Shown: positions 1 to 10,641 of the stretch, piece after piece
Layout of the letters: each line of letters begins with the position of its first letter
Numbering within the stretch: position 1 is the stretch's first letter
Assembly (NCBI RefSeq): GCF_000092825.1
Contig: NC_014168.1
Span: 2,719,946-2,783,945, forward strand
Source: Segniliparus rotundus DSM 44985
GTDB lineage: Bacteria > Actinomycetota > Actinomycetes > Mycobacteriales > Mycobacteriaceae
Length of the DNA stretch: 64,000 nt
Direction: 5' to 3'
Position numbers and translations under genes: made by a program
Notes under the pieces: model-generated
What the model was told of the DNA's origin: nothing
Database searches by the model: none
The model's input: only the letters and a program-made list of their open reading frames with translations

Positions 1-308
1 TGGGACCCGCCGCGCTGACCAGCCCCACCGACCGCGACCTCGCCGGGCTGCCGCCGACGCTCGTCCAAGTGAGCGCCGACGAAGTGCTCTATCCGCACGC
101 AGTCCGTCTGGCCGAAGCCCTCGCCGACGCAGGCGTCCCGGTGAAACTCCAGGTCTGGGATGGTGTGATGCACGTCTTCCAGCTCGCAGGAAGCTTGGTC
201 CCAGAATCGCGGCAGGCGCTCGCCAACATCGCCGAGTTCATCTGGTCGGCGACCGGCGCCCCGCCCGTGGAAAAGTCTGCACAGGCGAAAACCCACAGCC
301 ATGCGTGA
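1..308 (+). CDS. Alpha/beta-hydrolase (HSL-type lipase/esterase), 3' fragment
   Basis: This is the C-terminal ~100 residues of a lipase/esterase whose start lies before the window; the frame is open from base 3. The sequence ending LPPTLVQVSADEVL, then VWDGVMHVFQ, matches the last third of the hormone-sensitive-lipase (HSL) family, where the His of the catalytic triad sits in the HVFQ segment. It aligns closely with the C-terminus of the next gene, and the two share a near-identical DNA stretch around the LPPTLVQVSA codons, so they are tandem duplicates. Its stop codon overlaps the start of the next gene by 8 bases, which suggests one transcript. Substrate is unknown; short-chain acyl esters are typical of the family. 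Confidence 0.85.
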   Translation, partial: GPAALTSPTDRDLAGLPPTLVQVSADEVLYPHAVRLAEALADAGVPVKLQVWDGVMHVFQLAGSLVPESRQALANIAEFIWSATGAPPVEKSAQAKTHSHA

Positions 309-1296
309 CACCGGCTCCAGCGTCGAACGCTTCAGCCCGCCGAGCACATCCGCGCAGCGGATCAACTTCGTGCTGCGATACGCGGTGCGGCCCTTGCTGG
401 CACAACTCTTGTCGGGCTTGGCCTTGCTTGAGGAATGGGCCCCCGTCGGGCATCGGGCGCAGCTGTGGCATAGCGGCGCCCGCCGCGTCCTGCAGCTCGC
501 CTCTGCGTGGATCCCCTCACCCCGAGGCGTCGCACGGAGCGCGCTCACCATCCGGGGCGTGCCCGTGGAGCAGAGCGTCCCGACGCGGCCGAGCGGCACG
601 ACCGTGCTGTACCTGCACGGCGGCGCGTTCGTGATCTGCGGCCCGAGCACGCATCGGCGGCTCGTCGGACAGCTCGCGCAGGACTGCGGGGCGACAGTCC
701 TGGCTCCCGACTACCGGATGCTGCCGCAGATCCCCTTCACCGAGATCCTGGACGATTGCGTCAACGTGTACCGCCAAATGCTCGACGACGGCTTCGATCC
801 GAAGAAGGTCGTCATCGCGGGCGACTCCGCGGGCGGCTATCTCACGCTCGCCACCGCTCAGGCGCTGCGCGACGCAGGACTGCCCTTGCCCGCGGGCCTG
901 GTCGCCATCGCCCCGTGGCTCGACTTGCGCCGGTCGCTGCGCGGGGAAGACCGCTCGAGCGAAGTGCTCATCCCGTGGCGCCAAGCGCAACTGGTCGTGC
1001 AGAAGCTGATCGCCCCGCTTGGTCCGCTCGCGCTGGCGAATCCGGCGGACGGGGACCTCGCCGGACTGCCGCCGACGCTCGTCCAAGTGAGCGCGGCAGA
1101 GCTTTTGTTCCGGGACTCGACCTATCTCGCCGACCGTCTGGCCGAGGCGGGGGTGCGGACCCGGCTTGAGATCTGGCACGGCCAAATACATGTTTTCCAG
1201 GCTCTGCCGGACCTGAACCCCGACGCCCGTCGGGCCATCGGCAACATCGCCGGTTTCATCCGGCAGGTGACGGCGCAGACGCAGCCCTCGGCCTGA
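301..1296 (+). CDS. Alpha/beta-hydrolase (HSL-type lipase/esterase)
   Basis: A complete 331-residue esterase of the HSL family, the size normal for mycobacterial LipW/LipI-like enzymes. The oxyanion-hole motif HGGAF is at residues 106-110, the nucleophile elbow GDSAGG at 174-179 (Ser176), and the triad His is about residue 297 in GQIHVFQ. There is no clear signal peptide; an N-terminal basic/hydrophobic stretch (residues 20-45) could bind membrane. It overlaps the preceding lipase by 8 bases and is probably translated with it. The likely role is hydrolysis of carboxyl esters such as acylglycerols; the substrate cannot be read from sequence. Confidence 0.88.
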   Translation: MRDTGSSVERFSPPSTSAQRINFVLRYAVRPLLAQLLSGLALLEEWAPVGHRAQLWHSGARRVLQLASAWIPSPRGVARSALTIRGVPVEQSVPTRPSGTTVLYLHGGAFVICGPSTHRRLVGQLAQDCGATVLAPDYRMLPQIPFTEILDDCVNVYRQMLDDGFDPKKVVIAGDSAGGYLTLATAQALRDAGLPLPAGLVAIAPWLDLRRSLRGEDRSSEVLIPWRQAQLVVQKLIAPLGPLALANPADGDLAGLPPTLVQVSAAELLFRDSTYLADRLAEAGVRTRLEIWHGQIHVFQALPDLNPDARRAIGNIAGFIRQVTAQTQPSA

Positions 1297-1338
1297 AAAA
1301 TCCCTCTCGCGTTCCTGGAAGAAGGATCTTGGTCTGCG

Positions 1339-1376
1339 ATATCAGCAGATATATACATATGCTAATATATGCATTG
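1339..1376. promoter_or_regulatory. AT-rich operator/promoter region before the His-rich peptide gene
   Basis: An AT-rich island in an otherwise GC-rich region. It contains a perfect inverted repeat ATATC-AGCA-GATAT at 1339-1352, followed by the repeated element ATATGC at 1357-1362 and 1367-1372 in an imperfect dyad. AT-rich dyads of this kind are typical operators of ArsR/SmtB- or Fur/Zur-type metal sensors. The downstream gene encodes a metal-binding peptide, so metal control is likely, but the regulator is inferred. Confidence 0.4.
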
Positions 1377-1410
1377 TCAGTATAAAGAACCCCAAGGGAA
1401 GGATGCGAGT

Positions 1411-1560
1411 ATGACTGCTCCGCACGATATCCACACTGAGCACGACCACGAGCACGGCCCGGACTGCGGCCATGAGGCCGTCCAGCACGGCGACCACGTC
1501 GACTACCTGCACGACGGCCATCGGCACGCCAAGCACGGCGACCACTACGACGAGCACTAA
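1411..1560 (+). CDS. Small histidine-rich metal-binding peptide
   Basis: A 49-residue peptide starting at ATG 1411, eight bases after AAGGGAAGG; an in-frame ATG at 1369 lacks a ribosome site and lies in the AT-rich operator. About a quarter of the residues are His, with many Asp and one Cys. Segments include HEHGPDCGH, HGDHVDYLHDGHRHA and HGDHYDEH. Peptides with this HGDHVDYxHDGHRHA pattern occur widely in actinobacteria and other bacteria beside zinc or metal transport genes. I infer a cytoplasmic zinc (or nickel/cobalt) buffer or chaperone. No transporter is next to it here; it stands alone between lipases and a convergent nitroreductase. Confidence 0.75.
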   Translation: MTAPHDIHTEHDHEHGPDCGHEAVQHGDHVDYLHDGHRHAKHGDHYDEH

Positions 1561-1569
1561 ACCGAAAAA

Positions 1570-2172
1570 CTACAAAGGACAACCCCATTGCCCGGCGAAC
1601 GCCACCTCCGAAAGGGGGCGGCGTTCGCGCGGGGCATTTTCTTTTGCGACAAGACCAGGGTCCGCCCCGGCGGACTCTGTGGCTGCCACCCCGACGGCGA
1701 CCACCACGAGCGGCTCGAACTCGACCGGAATCCCGAACGCAGTTCGAGCCGCTTCTTTGTCGAATCCCGCCATCGGATGCGCCACCAACCCATCTGCGAC
1801 AGCCTGGAGCACGAGCTGCCCGAGCGCCAAGCCAAGGTCCACGGGGGCGTACGCCACTTCGTCCGGCGCGCCAGTCGCAGCCGAGGCAAGCAGCACCAAC
1901 GCCCCTGCCGCTGGAGCCCACGACTGATTTCCTCTGCTCAAGATCGCCTGCAGCTTCCCGAACGTCTCATCCGCGCCTTCTGCGTCGCGTAATCCGACGA
2001 GAAAACGCACTGGCTGGCGCCTGCCCCACGTGGGGGCCCACCGAGCAGCTTCGAGCAAGACGTTCACCTGCTCGCGAGACACATGCCCGGCGGGGTCGAG
2101 CAGGCGCGCGGAGCGCCGTGCCGCGATGATCGGATGCAATGGCGGCGCTGCCGGTGGCGAATCTTCGGCCAT
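1570..2172 (-). CDS. Nitroreductase-family protein
   Basis: A 200-residue protein of the FMN-dependent nitroreductase fold. The N-terminal segment IIAARRSARLLDP with EAARWAPTWGRRQPVRFLV is the family signature (phosphate-binding Arg/Ser and the A-x-W-A-P-S/T-x-x-N-x-Q-P-like motif). The segment DLGLALGQLVLQAVADGLVA corresponds to the core helix, and PLVVVAVG to the last strand. The start is placed at ATG 2172, giving the usual family length; an upstream in-frame ATG adds a basic, non-conserved extension. It probably reduces nitro- or quinone-type substrates with NAD(P)H. It lies 22 bases downstream of the PH-domain gene and may be the last gene of the riboflavin operon, fitting an FMN user. 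Confidence 0.8.
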   Translation of the reverse strand: MAEDSPPAAPPLHPIIAARRSARLLDPAGHVSREQVNVLLEAARWAPTWGRRQPVRFLVGLRDAEGADETFGKLQAILSRGNQSWAPAAGALVLLASAATGAPDEVAYAPVDLGLALGQLVLQAVADGLVAHPMAGFDKEAARTAFGIPVEFEPLVVVAVGVAATESAGADPGLVAKENAPRERRPLSEVAFAGQWGCPL

Positions 2173-2194
2173 ATGACGAGTGTAGTGCGCGGGA

Positions 2195-4366
<2,172 letters not shown>

Positions 4367-4370
<4 letters not shown>

Positions 4371-5002
4371 CGGCCCACCCCCAGGGTCAGTCTCTCGACG
4401 TATTTCGCGATCACATCAACCTCCAAGTTCACCACGTCGCCCGTGGCGTGACGGCCAAGCGTCGTGGCCCGGATGGTCTCCGGGATGAGCGACACCTCAA
4501 ACCACGTTATGCCTTCGTTGTCGGCGGACCCGTCCTGCTCCGGGCCGCCGATGGCGCTCACGGTGAGAGAAACCCCGTCCACAGTGATCGAACCCTTGTG
4601 GGCGACATATTTGCGCAGCTCCTCGGGCAGGCTGATCCGCACCACATCCCACTGTTCGCCCTTGGTGTGGCTGAGCACCCGGCCGGTGCCGTCGACGTGG
4701 CCCTGCACCAGGTGCCCGCCGAGCCTGTCGCCGAGGGCGAGCGCCCGCTCCAAATGCACGAGGGAGCCCGGCGCGAGCGCGCCGACACTGGTGTGGCGCA
4801 ACGTCTCGCCCATCGCGTCCACCACGAACATTCCCGGCTCCGGCTGTTCGACCACGGTGAGGCACACGCCGTTCACCGCGATCGAGTCGCCATGGCCCAG
4901 GCCGTCGACCACGACCCGGGCTCGAATGGCGAGCTGCGCGGCGTCGCCGCTCGGATTGAGCCAGGCCACCTCGCCGAGCTCTTCAACGAGGCCAGTAAAC
5001 AT
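4367..5002 (-). CDS. ribC: Riboflavin synthase alpha chain
   Basis: A 211-residue riboflavin synthase that dismutates two lumazine molecules to riboflavin. It begins with the diagnostic MFTGLVEE and consists of two lumazine-binding repeats; the second begins near [20 protein letters not shown]-type motifs are visible ([11 protein letters not shown] in repeat 1, [11 protein letters not shown] in repeat 2; the Cys-to-Ser difference between repeats is normal). An acidic insert with [12 protein letters not shown] lies in the second repeat. It starts 3 bases after ribD and overlaps ribBA by 4 bases. Called ribE in some organisms. Confidence 0.96.
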
Positions 5003-5005
5003 CTC

Positions 5006-6037
5006 TCAAGGATACCCTTGTCCCGGGGCGAGCTGGACCAGGACGTCGCGACCCACTTGCCGCACTTCCTCGACCGTGAATCTCAGCGCGTCCGCAAGAG
5101 TCGCGATCCCCAAGTCTCCCAGCGCCGCAGGGCCCGCCCCGAGCAGCACCGGGGCGATATGGGCCTGCACGAGGTCCACCAGCCCTGCTCGCAGGAACGC
5201 CGCCGCGAGGGTCGGGCCCCCTTCGAGCAACACATGCACCGCGTCGCCGAGCATCGCGAGCGCTTCGGCCGGGTCGCGGGTTTTGGCGAGGACCGTCGGC
5301 GCCGAGCCGTCCAGCACCCTGGCCCCTCGGGGAAGCTCGGTCATGCCGACCACGACACGGGTCGGCTGACGCGGGGCGAGCGAGCCGTCCGGCAGACGCG
5401 CGGTGAGCCAAGGATCGTCGGCGAGCGCGGTGCCGGTGCCGACGATGATCGCGTCGAGCTCCGCTCGGACCGCATGAACAGATTTTCGGATTTGCGGCCC
5501 GGTGATCCACTGGCTGGACCCGTCTCGCGCGGCCGACCTGCCGTCCAACGTCGCGGCGAACTTCCACGTCACATGCGGGCGGCCGGTGCGCTGCGCGTGC
5601 AGCCACTCGCGCAACGGGCCTGTGCGCGCTTCGTGCGCCAACACCCCGACGCGAACCCCGACGCCCGCCGCTTCGAGCGTCTTCGCGCCGCCCCCCGAAC
5701 GCTGGTTCGGGTCCGGGACCGCGCACACGACCGCCGCCACCCCCGCGTCGACGAGCGCGCGGGCGCACGGCCCGGTGCGGCCCACATGGTTGCACGGCTC
5801 CAACGTGACGTACGCCGTCGCTCCCCGAGCCCGCTCCCCCGCCTGGGCGAGCGCGACGACCTCGGCGTGCTCCTGCCCTGGAGGCCTGGTCGCCCCCCGC
5901 CCGACGATCTGCCCGTCCGGGCTCACCAGAACGGCGCCGACCGGCGGGTTGGGGCTGGTGCGCCCGCGCGCCAGCCGGGAAACAGCGATGGCCTCGCGCA
6001 TGAATGCCTCGTCCACGGGGAGGTCACGAACGGGCAT
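5006..6037 (-). CDS. ribD: Riboflavin deaminase/reductase
   Basis: A 343-residue bifunctional enzyme, first gene of the overlapping riboflavin operon (ribG, Rv1409 in M. tuberculosis). The N-terminal pyrimidine deaminase has the zinc site HAE (57-59) and PCNHVGRTGPC (Cys82, Cys91). The C-terminal reductase begins near VTWKFAATLDGRSAA and includes VGTGTALADDPWLTAR and LEGGPTLAAAFL. I chose ATG 6037 because the conserved domain starts there; upstream in-frame codons are basic and unconserved. I looked for an FMN riboswitch in the ~90 bases upstream and see none. Confidence 0.95.
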   Translation of the reverse strand: MPVRDLPVDEAFMREAIAVSRLARGRTSPNPPVGAVLVSPDGQIVGRGATRPPGQEHAEVVALAQAGERARGATAYVTLEPCNHVGRTGPCARALVDAGVAAVVCAVPDPNQRSGGGAKTLEAAGVGVRVGVLAHEARTGPLREWLHAQRTGRPHVTWKFAATLDGRSAARDGSSQWITGPQIRKSVHAVRAELDAIIVGTGTALADDPWLTARLPDGSLAPRQPTRVVVGMTELPRGARVLDGSAPTVLAKTRDPAEALAMLGDAVHVLLEGGPTLAAAFLRAGLVDLVQAHIAPVLLGAGPAALGDLGIATLADALRFTVEEVRQVGRDVLVQLAPGQGYP

Positions 6038-6126
6038 GGGCACAGCATAGGGTCTTTTCCGCTCTGGTTGGCGCGCCGGTCGCCGCGCCGCGCGCGGCGG
6101 AGCCCGAGCGGTGGCATGCTCGAACC

Positions 6127-6489
6127 ATGGCCGCACACCACTGCGAACTGCTCGCCCACATCTGCGGCGAAGCAGAATGGCTCGCCGCCCAAGCCAGCAG
6201 CGCCCACACGCCGCCCTCGCTCGAAGAAGTCGGCTTCATCCATCTTTCGGCGCCGCGCCAAGTCCACGTCCCGGCGAATCTTCTCTATGCCGGACGGGAC
6301 GACTTGGTCCTGCTGCTCGTGGAACCTGGCCGAATCGAAGCCCCGATCCGATGGGAACAGGGCGTGCCGCCAGCGGCCGACGGCAGCCTCTTCCCGCATC
6401 TCTACGGGCCGTTGCCCTGCGCGGCGGTGCGGGGCGCGCGCCCCTACCGGCCCGGGCCGGACGGCGCGTTCGCGCCGCTCGAGCTGTGA
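6127..6489 (+). CDS. DUF952 family protein
   Basis: A 120-residue protein matching the DUF952 family: an N-terminal HICGEAEWLAAQ segment, the signature GFIHLSAPRQV (residues about 37-47), and a C-terminal HLYGPLPCAAV. Proteins of this family are small, cytoplasmic, and related in fold to ADP-ribosyl/RNA 2'-phosphotransferase-like domains, but their reaction is not established. It sits alone on the plus strand between ribD and rpe, with 89 bases to ribD, so the two diverge from a shared spacer. Confidence 0.85.
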   Translation: MAAHHCELLAHICGEAEWLAAQASSAHTPPSLEEVGFIHLSAPRQVHVPANLLYAGRDDLVLLLVEPGRIEAPIRWEQGVPPAADGSLFPHLYGPLPCAAVRGARPYRPGPDGAFAPLEL

Positions 6490-6511
6490 TCGGCATGCCG
6501 ATGAGTCCGGC

Positions 6512-7183
6512 TCATGGGGTGAGCCTGGCCAGCTCGCGCAACGACTCGACCGCTTTTTCCGGGTCCTCGGCCCCGTAGACGGCAGAGCCGGCGACGAAGC
6601 AGTCCACCCCGGCCTCGGCCGCGGCCTGGATGGTCTGACGGTTGATCCCGCCGTCGATCTCGATGAGCACGGTGAGCTCGCCCTTGTCCTTGAGCGCGCG
6701 CAGACGGCGCACCTTGTCGAGCACGTCGGGGAGGAATTTTTGGCCGCCGAAGCCCGGCTCCACGCTCATGATGAGCACTGTGTCAAAACCGCTCAGCACG
6801 TCGAGGTAGGGGTCGAGCGCGGTGCCCGGTTTGATCGCGAGCCCCGCGCCAGCGCCTGCCGCGCGGATGTCTTTGGCGACAGCGAGCGGGTTGTCGGCGG
6901 CTTCCGCGTGGAAAGTGACGTTCTTCGCGCCGATCTCCGCGTACTGGGGAGCCCAACGGGCCGGGTCTTCGATCATGAGGTGGCAGTCCAGCGGGATGTC
7001 GGTGGCTTTTTTGATGCTCGCGACCACTGGGGCGCCCAGGGTGAGGTTCGGGACGAAATGGTTGTCCATCACGTCGACGTGCAACCAGTCCGCGCCGCGC
7101 ACGGCGGCCACGTCGCGGGCGAGGTTCGCGAAATCGGCGGACAAGATGGACGGGGCGATCATCGGCTCTCTCTGCTGCGGCAC
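6512..7183 (-). CDS. rpe: Ribulose-phosphate 3-epimerase
   Basis: A 223-residue TIM-barrel epimerase interconverting ribulose-5-phosphate and xylulose-5-phosphate in the pentose phosphate pathway. Signatures: [28 protein letters not shown] (metal His/Asp), [22 protein letters not shown] and EIDGGIN. The start could be ATG 7183 or the internal ATG at residue 8 just before IAPS. Its link to ribD and the riboflavin genes is conserved in M. tuberculosis (Rv1408-Rv1409); it supplies ribulose-5-phosphate, the RibBA substrate. Confidence 0.96.
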   Translation of the reverse strand: MPQQREPMIAPSILSADFANLARDVAAVRGADWLHVDVMDNHFVPNLTLGAPVVASIKKATDIPLDCHLMIEDPARWAPQYAEIGAKNVTFHAEAADNPLAVAKDIRAAGAGAGLAIKPGTALDPYLDVLSGFDTVLIMSVEPGFGGQKFLPDVLDKVRRLRALKDKGELTVLIEIDGGINRQTIQAAAEAGVDCFVAGSAVYGAEDPEKAVESLRELARLTP

Positions 7184-7255
7184 CCGGCCAGTCTATAAAC
7201 CGGCGCGATAATGCAGAATAGGAACGTCCCGCCCTCGCGTCTGAGAAGGATCTTG

Positions 7256-7747
7256 ATGACACGCTTTGCCCTGGCCGCGGCGCTTGCCCCGGCCTTGTTC
7301 CCCCTCGTGGCCCCAGGAGCCGCGCACGCCGACCCGGAGCCGAACCCGGATTGCGTTGTTTTGCGCCAAGCCGCGGGCGGCTACTCCAAGATGGCCGACC
7401 ATTTCTCCACCTTGCGCAAGGTGTCCGAGCGGCCAGCGAGCACACCGGACCAGCACGCCGACACCCTGCGCCAGCTGGCGCAGCAATCCCGCACGATGGG
7501 CGAGATGCTGCGCGATCTTTCCGCGCAGTTGACAAGCCAAGACCTCAAGACCCTGTACTGGGACGACGCGGAGTCCTTCGACGACTACGCCGACGCGCTC
7601 ATCCGCAGCATCAATTCGGGCAACAGCTCCGAGCTCGATTCCGTGTACCGGCGCAACGTGCGGGCCGTCAACGCGGCGAATGACGCGTTCCACGCGGCAT
7701 GCGGCCGACAGCGCCCCGCCGCACACAGGACGACGGCAGTTCGATAA
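7256..7747 (+). CDS. Small secreted two-Cys helical protein, copy 1
   Basis: A 163-residue protein I do not recognise from any named family. It has a Sec signal peptide (TRFALAAALAPALF, with cleavage near AAHA-DPEP). The mature part begins with PNPDC and ends with a second Cys in FHAACGRQ, about 15 residues before the C-terminus. The segment between is predicted mostly helical. A ribosome site GAGAAGGA precedes ATG 7256. It belongs to a local paralogue family (7812, 10642, 11275, 11878, 57488, 63579) sharing the signal peptide, the early Cys after Asp and the late Cys. A disulfide joining the two ends is likely. Function unknown; an extracytoplasmic location is inferred. Confidence 0.75.
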   Translation: MTRFALAAALAPALFPLVAPGAAHADPEPNPDCVVLRQAAGGYSKMADHFSTLRKVSERPASTPDQHADTLRQLAQQSRTMGEMLRDLSAQLTSQDLKTLYWDDAESFDDYADALIRSINSGNSSELDSVYRRNVRAVNAANDAFHAACGRQRPAAHRTTAVR

Positions 7748-7811
7748 AGAAAAGGGCTCCCTCGCTCGCCGTTCCTTTACGCGGGCCCGCGGCGCCCGTA
7801 GGCTGCCCGGC

Positions 7812-8264
7812 ATGCATATTTCACGATTTTTCGTCCTCGCGTTGCCGCTGCTCGCCGTCTGCGTGCCCGTTGCGGCGGCCGCTCCGGAGGGTGACGACTG
7901 CGCCGTGTTCAAGGGCGCGGACGCCGATTTGACCACGCTGACGGGGGCGGTGCGGACCGTCAGCGACCTCGCCTCCGACGACGCGTCCGCAGAGGACAAG
8001 CGCGCGGCCGCGGAGACGACCGGGGAGACCCTGATCAAAGCGGGCGACCTCATCGCGAATGTGGCCGCGAGCGTGTCGGACTCGGGTTATCGCACCACCG
8101 CGTCCGACTACTCCGCCGCGATCAAGGAGCTCGGCACGCTCATCAGGTCCGTGGACGGCGACCCCGACGAGGCCACCACCCACAAAGCCCAAGAGCTCGC
8201 CAAACGCGTGGACAGCTTGTCCGGGGACTACGACAAGGCCCACACCGCCGCCTGCGCGGGCTGA
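7812..8264 (+). CDS. Small secreted two-Cys helical protein, copy 2
   Basis: A 150-residue paralogue of the preceding gene. The signal peptide (FFVLALPLLAVCVPVAAA) ends near AAA-APEG; the mature protein starts GDDCAVFKG and ends HTAACAG. Between them lie Ala/Thr/Asp-rich helical stretches (LTTLTGAVRTVSDLA, KAQELAKRVDSLSGDYDKA). I start at ATG 7812 because the signal peptide begins there, although the frame is open further upstream. The 64-base spacer from copy 1 suggests separate or weakly linked transcription. Function unknown. Confidence 0.75.
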   Translation: MHISRFFVLALPLLAVCVPVAAAAPEGDDCAVFKGADADLTTLTGAVRTVSDLASDDASAEDKRAAAETTGETLIKAGDLIANVAASVSDSGYRTTASDYSAAIKELGTLIRSVDGDPDEATTHKAQELAKRVDSLSGDYDKAHTAACAG

Positions 8265-8377
8265 CACGCCTGAAGCGGCGCTCGGCCTGCTCGACAGCGC
8301 AGTCACCGCCGACACACGGGAAAGAGCAGTGTTAGCATAGTGATGCACACCATATTTTCTGCGCTGAGGAGGCAAAG

Positions 8378-9847
8378 ATGCCGCTCAAATTCCCCGCGTC
8401 GCTCCGTCCGCGGATCAGCACCCTGCCAGGCCTTGGCGCAGTGGAGCGCCGACTGCTCGAGAAGTCCCGCCCGCCGAACGTCGTCCTCGCCGAGCCGCCG
8501 CCCGGCAGCGGGCTCAAGCCCGTGCTCGGCGACAACGGCCTGCCGCTGCTGGGCCACTCGATCGAATTCATGCGCGGCGGCTCAGCGTATATTGAGCATG
8601 TCTATCGGACCCGGGGCCCGGTGAGCTTCCAGACCAACTTCGGCATCACCATGGTCACCGCCCTCGGCCCGGACGCGACACAGGCGGTGTTCACGAACCG
8701 GGAGAAGGAATTCTCCCAACAAGGCTGGACGCCCATCATCGGGCCGTTCTTCCACCGCGGGCTCATGCTGCTCGACCACCCCGAACATCTCGCGCACCGC
8801 CACATCATGCAAGAGGCGTTCACCCGGAGCGCGTTGTCCGGCTATGTCGAGCACATCGACGAGGTGGCCACGGAAGTGGTGCGCGGCTGGCCCCGCAACG
8901 ACCCCGCGTTCCAATTCCACGCCGCCGCCAAAGACCTCACCCTCGACATCGCGGCCGTGGTGTTCATGGGCGCGCAGCACGGCACGATCGACCACGCCGA
9001 GCTCTCGCGGGTGAACACCGCGTTCATCGACACCACGCGCGCGGGCGGGGCTTTCATCCGCCGCAAAGTGCCGGGCATGCCGTGGCTGAAGTGGAACAAA
9101 GGCCTCGCCGGGCGCACGCTCCTCGAGCGATTCTTCGCCGAACGGATCCAGGGCCGGCGGGGCTCGGAAGGCAAAGACATGCTCACCGTGCTGTGCAACG
9201 CCGTCACCAAAGAGGGCCAGTGCTTCACCGACGACGACATCGTCAGCCACATGATCTTCCTCATGATGGCCGCGCACGACACCTCGACCTCGACGTGCAC
9301 CACCATGGCCTACTACCTCGCCGCGCATCCGGAATGGCAAGAACGGGCGCGGGACGAGTCCGCGCGCCTCGGCGACGGCCCCCTCGACATCGACGCCCTC
9401 GACAAGCTCGAAAGCCTCGACCTCATCATGAACGAATCGCTGCGCCTGGTCACCCCGCTCCCCTTCAACTTCCGCAGCACCGTTCGGGACATCGACCTCA
9501 TGGGGCACCATGTGCCCGCCAATTCGATCATCATCACCCAGCCGGGAATGAACCACCGGCTGGCCGAGCTGTGGACCGAACCGGACACATTCGACCCGGA
9601 GCGTTTCGCCGAGCCGCGCAACGAGCACAAGCGGCACCGGTACGCGTTCTCGCCGTTCGGCGGCGGCGCGCACAAGTGCATCGGCATGGTCTTCGGGCAG
9701 TTGGAGATCAAAGCGATCATGCACCGGATCTTGCGGGAGTACCGGATCGAGCTGGCAAGCCCCGACTACCAACCTCGATGGGACCACGGCGGGATGCCCG
9801 TCCCGATCGACGGCATGCCGCTGGTGCTTCGGCCGCTGCGCGACTGA
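8378..9847 (+). CDS. Cytochrome P450
   Basis: A 489-residue P450 monooxygenase. The I-helix oxygen-activating motif is AAHDTSTST (about residue 299), EXXR is ESLRL (about 352) and the heme-binding loop is FSPFGGGAHKCIG with ligand Cys434. The N-terminus has no membrane anchor but carries ~30 non-conserved residues. The overall type is closest in my memory to mycobacterial CYP136/CYP51-like sterol or lipid oxidases; that assignment is uncertain. A strong ribosome site GAGGAGG precedes the ATG, and an AT-richer stretch at 8329-8362 likely holds the promoter. No ferredoxin gene is adjacent. Confidence 0.93.
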   Translation: MPLKFPASLRPRISTLPGLGAVERRLLEKSRPPNVVLAEPPPGSGLKPVLGDNGLPLLGHSIEFMRGGSAYIEHVYRTRGPVSFQTNFGITMVTALGPDATQAVFTNREKEFSQQGWTPIIGPFFHRGLMLLDHPEHLAHRHIMQEAFTRSALSGYVEHIDEVATEVVRGWPRNDPAFQFHAAAKDLTLDIAAVVFMGAQHGTIDHAELSRVNTAFIDTTRAGGAFIRRKVPGMPWLKWNKGLAGRTLLERFFAERIQGRRGSEGKDMLTVLCNAVTKEGQCFTDDDIVSHMIFLMMAAHDTSTSTCTTMAYYLAAHPEWQERARDESARLGDGPLDIDALDKLESLDLIMNESLRLVTPLPFNFRSTVRDIDLMGHHVPANSIIITQPGMNHRLAELWTEPDTFDPERFAEPRNEHKRHRYAFSPFGGGAHKCIGMVFGQLEIKAIMHRILREYRIELASPDYQPRWDHGGMPVPIDGMPLVLRPLRD

Positions 9848-9849
9848 GG

Positions 9850-10500
9850 TCAGACCCGTGGCGGCACACCGCGCCCGTCCGGCCGGCCCCGCTTCGACAA
9901 CATGAACGCCGCGAGCGCGCCAGCAAGAGCGCCGCAGAGGTGCCCCTGCCAGGACACGCCGGGCTGCCCCGGCAGCGCGCCCCACAGCACGGCTCCATAG
10001 AAAAAGAACACCACCAGGCCGAGCACGATCTGCCCCAGCCTGCGGCCGATCGGGGCCGACCCGAAGAAGCCCTGCAGAATCAGGAAGGCGATCCAGCCGA
10101 AAATGACGCCGGACGCGCCGATATGGTCCGTGGGCCAACGCGAACCGAGGCCGCCGATCAGCCAGGTCCCGAAGCCGCCGATTGCCCAAATCATGGCAGT
10201 CGCGGCGAGGAAGCGGCCAAGCCCCGCGAAAACACCGACCAGCCCGAGCACCAGGATCGCCCCCGCGTTCGCGTTCAAGTGCTGCCATCCGGCGTGCAAG
10301 AACGGGGCGAAGAGAATCCCCCACAACCCGTCCGCCTGCAACGGGCGGATGCCGTGCCGGTCGAGCCGGTGCTGGTCGAGTTGGTCGACGAACTCCACGG
10401 CGTAGAGCACCGCGAGGTAGCCGAAAACCAAGACCACCCCGAGCTGCCACTGCTCGAAACGTGACGGACGAGCGGGAACATCGGGCTGGCTCATGCTCAT
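9850..10500 (-). CDS. Rhomboid-family intramembrane serine protease
   Basis: A 216-residue membrane protein of the rhomboid family, which cleaves substrates within the membrane. About six hydrophobic helices are visible. The catalytic Ser lies in GASGVIFGW and the paired His in VSWQGHLCGALAG. The conserved HLNANAGAI segment supplies the oxyanion-hole His/Asn. Starts are possible at ATG 10500 or 10494. It converges with the P450 gene, the stops lying 2 bases apart. It is surrounded by the secreted two-Cys proteins, so one could ask whether any is its substrate; there is no direct evidence. Confidence 0.9.
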   Translation of the reverse strand: MSMSQPDVPARPSRFEQWQLGVVLVFGYLAVLYAVEFVDQLDQHRLDRHGIRPLQADGLWGILFAPFLHAGWQHLNANAGAILVLGLVGVFAGLGRFLAATAMIWAIGGFGTWLIGGLGSRWPTDHIGASGVIFGWIAFLILQGFFGSAPIGRRLGQIVLGLVVFFFYGAVLWGALPGQPGVSWQGHLCGALAGALAAFMLSKRGRPDGRGVPPRV

Positions 10501-10641
10501 CGGTCCAGCCTGACAAGCGCGCCTCGCGATGTCAACGGACCTGGTTGCGCCCGTCATGATCGGCACGCATACTGAGGCGCGTCAAAAGTTTTTCGCAGCG
10601 CCGCGCGCGTGAGCATGCCGCGCACAACGAGGGAGACGCCC

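Noticed and set aside
6038-6126. FMN riboswitch upstream of ribD
   Set aside because: I looked for the conserved RFN-element segments on the minus strand and found none; mycobacterial rib operons also generally lack it.
4448-7198. Plus-strand open frame of over 900 codons across the riboflavin genes
   Set aside because: Antisense shadow of ribC, ribD and rpe, all of which are certain on the minus strand.
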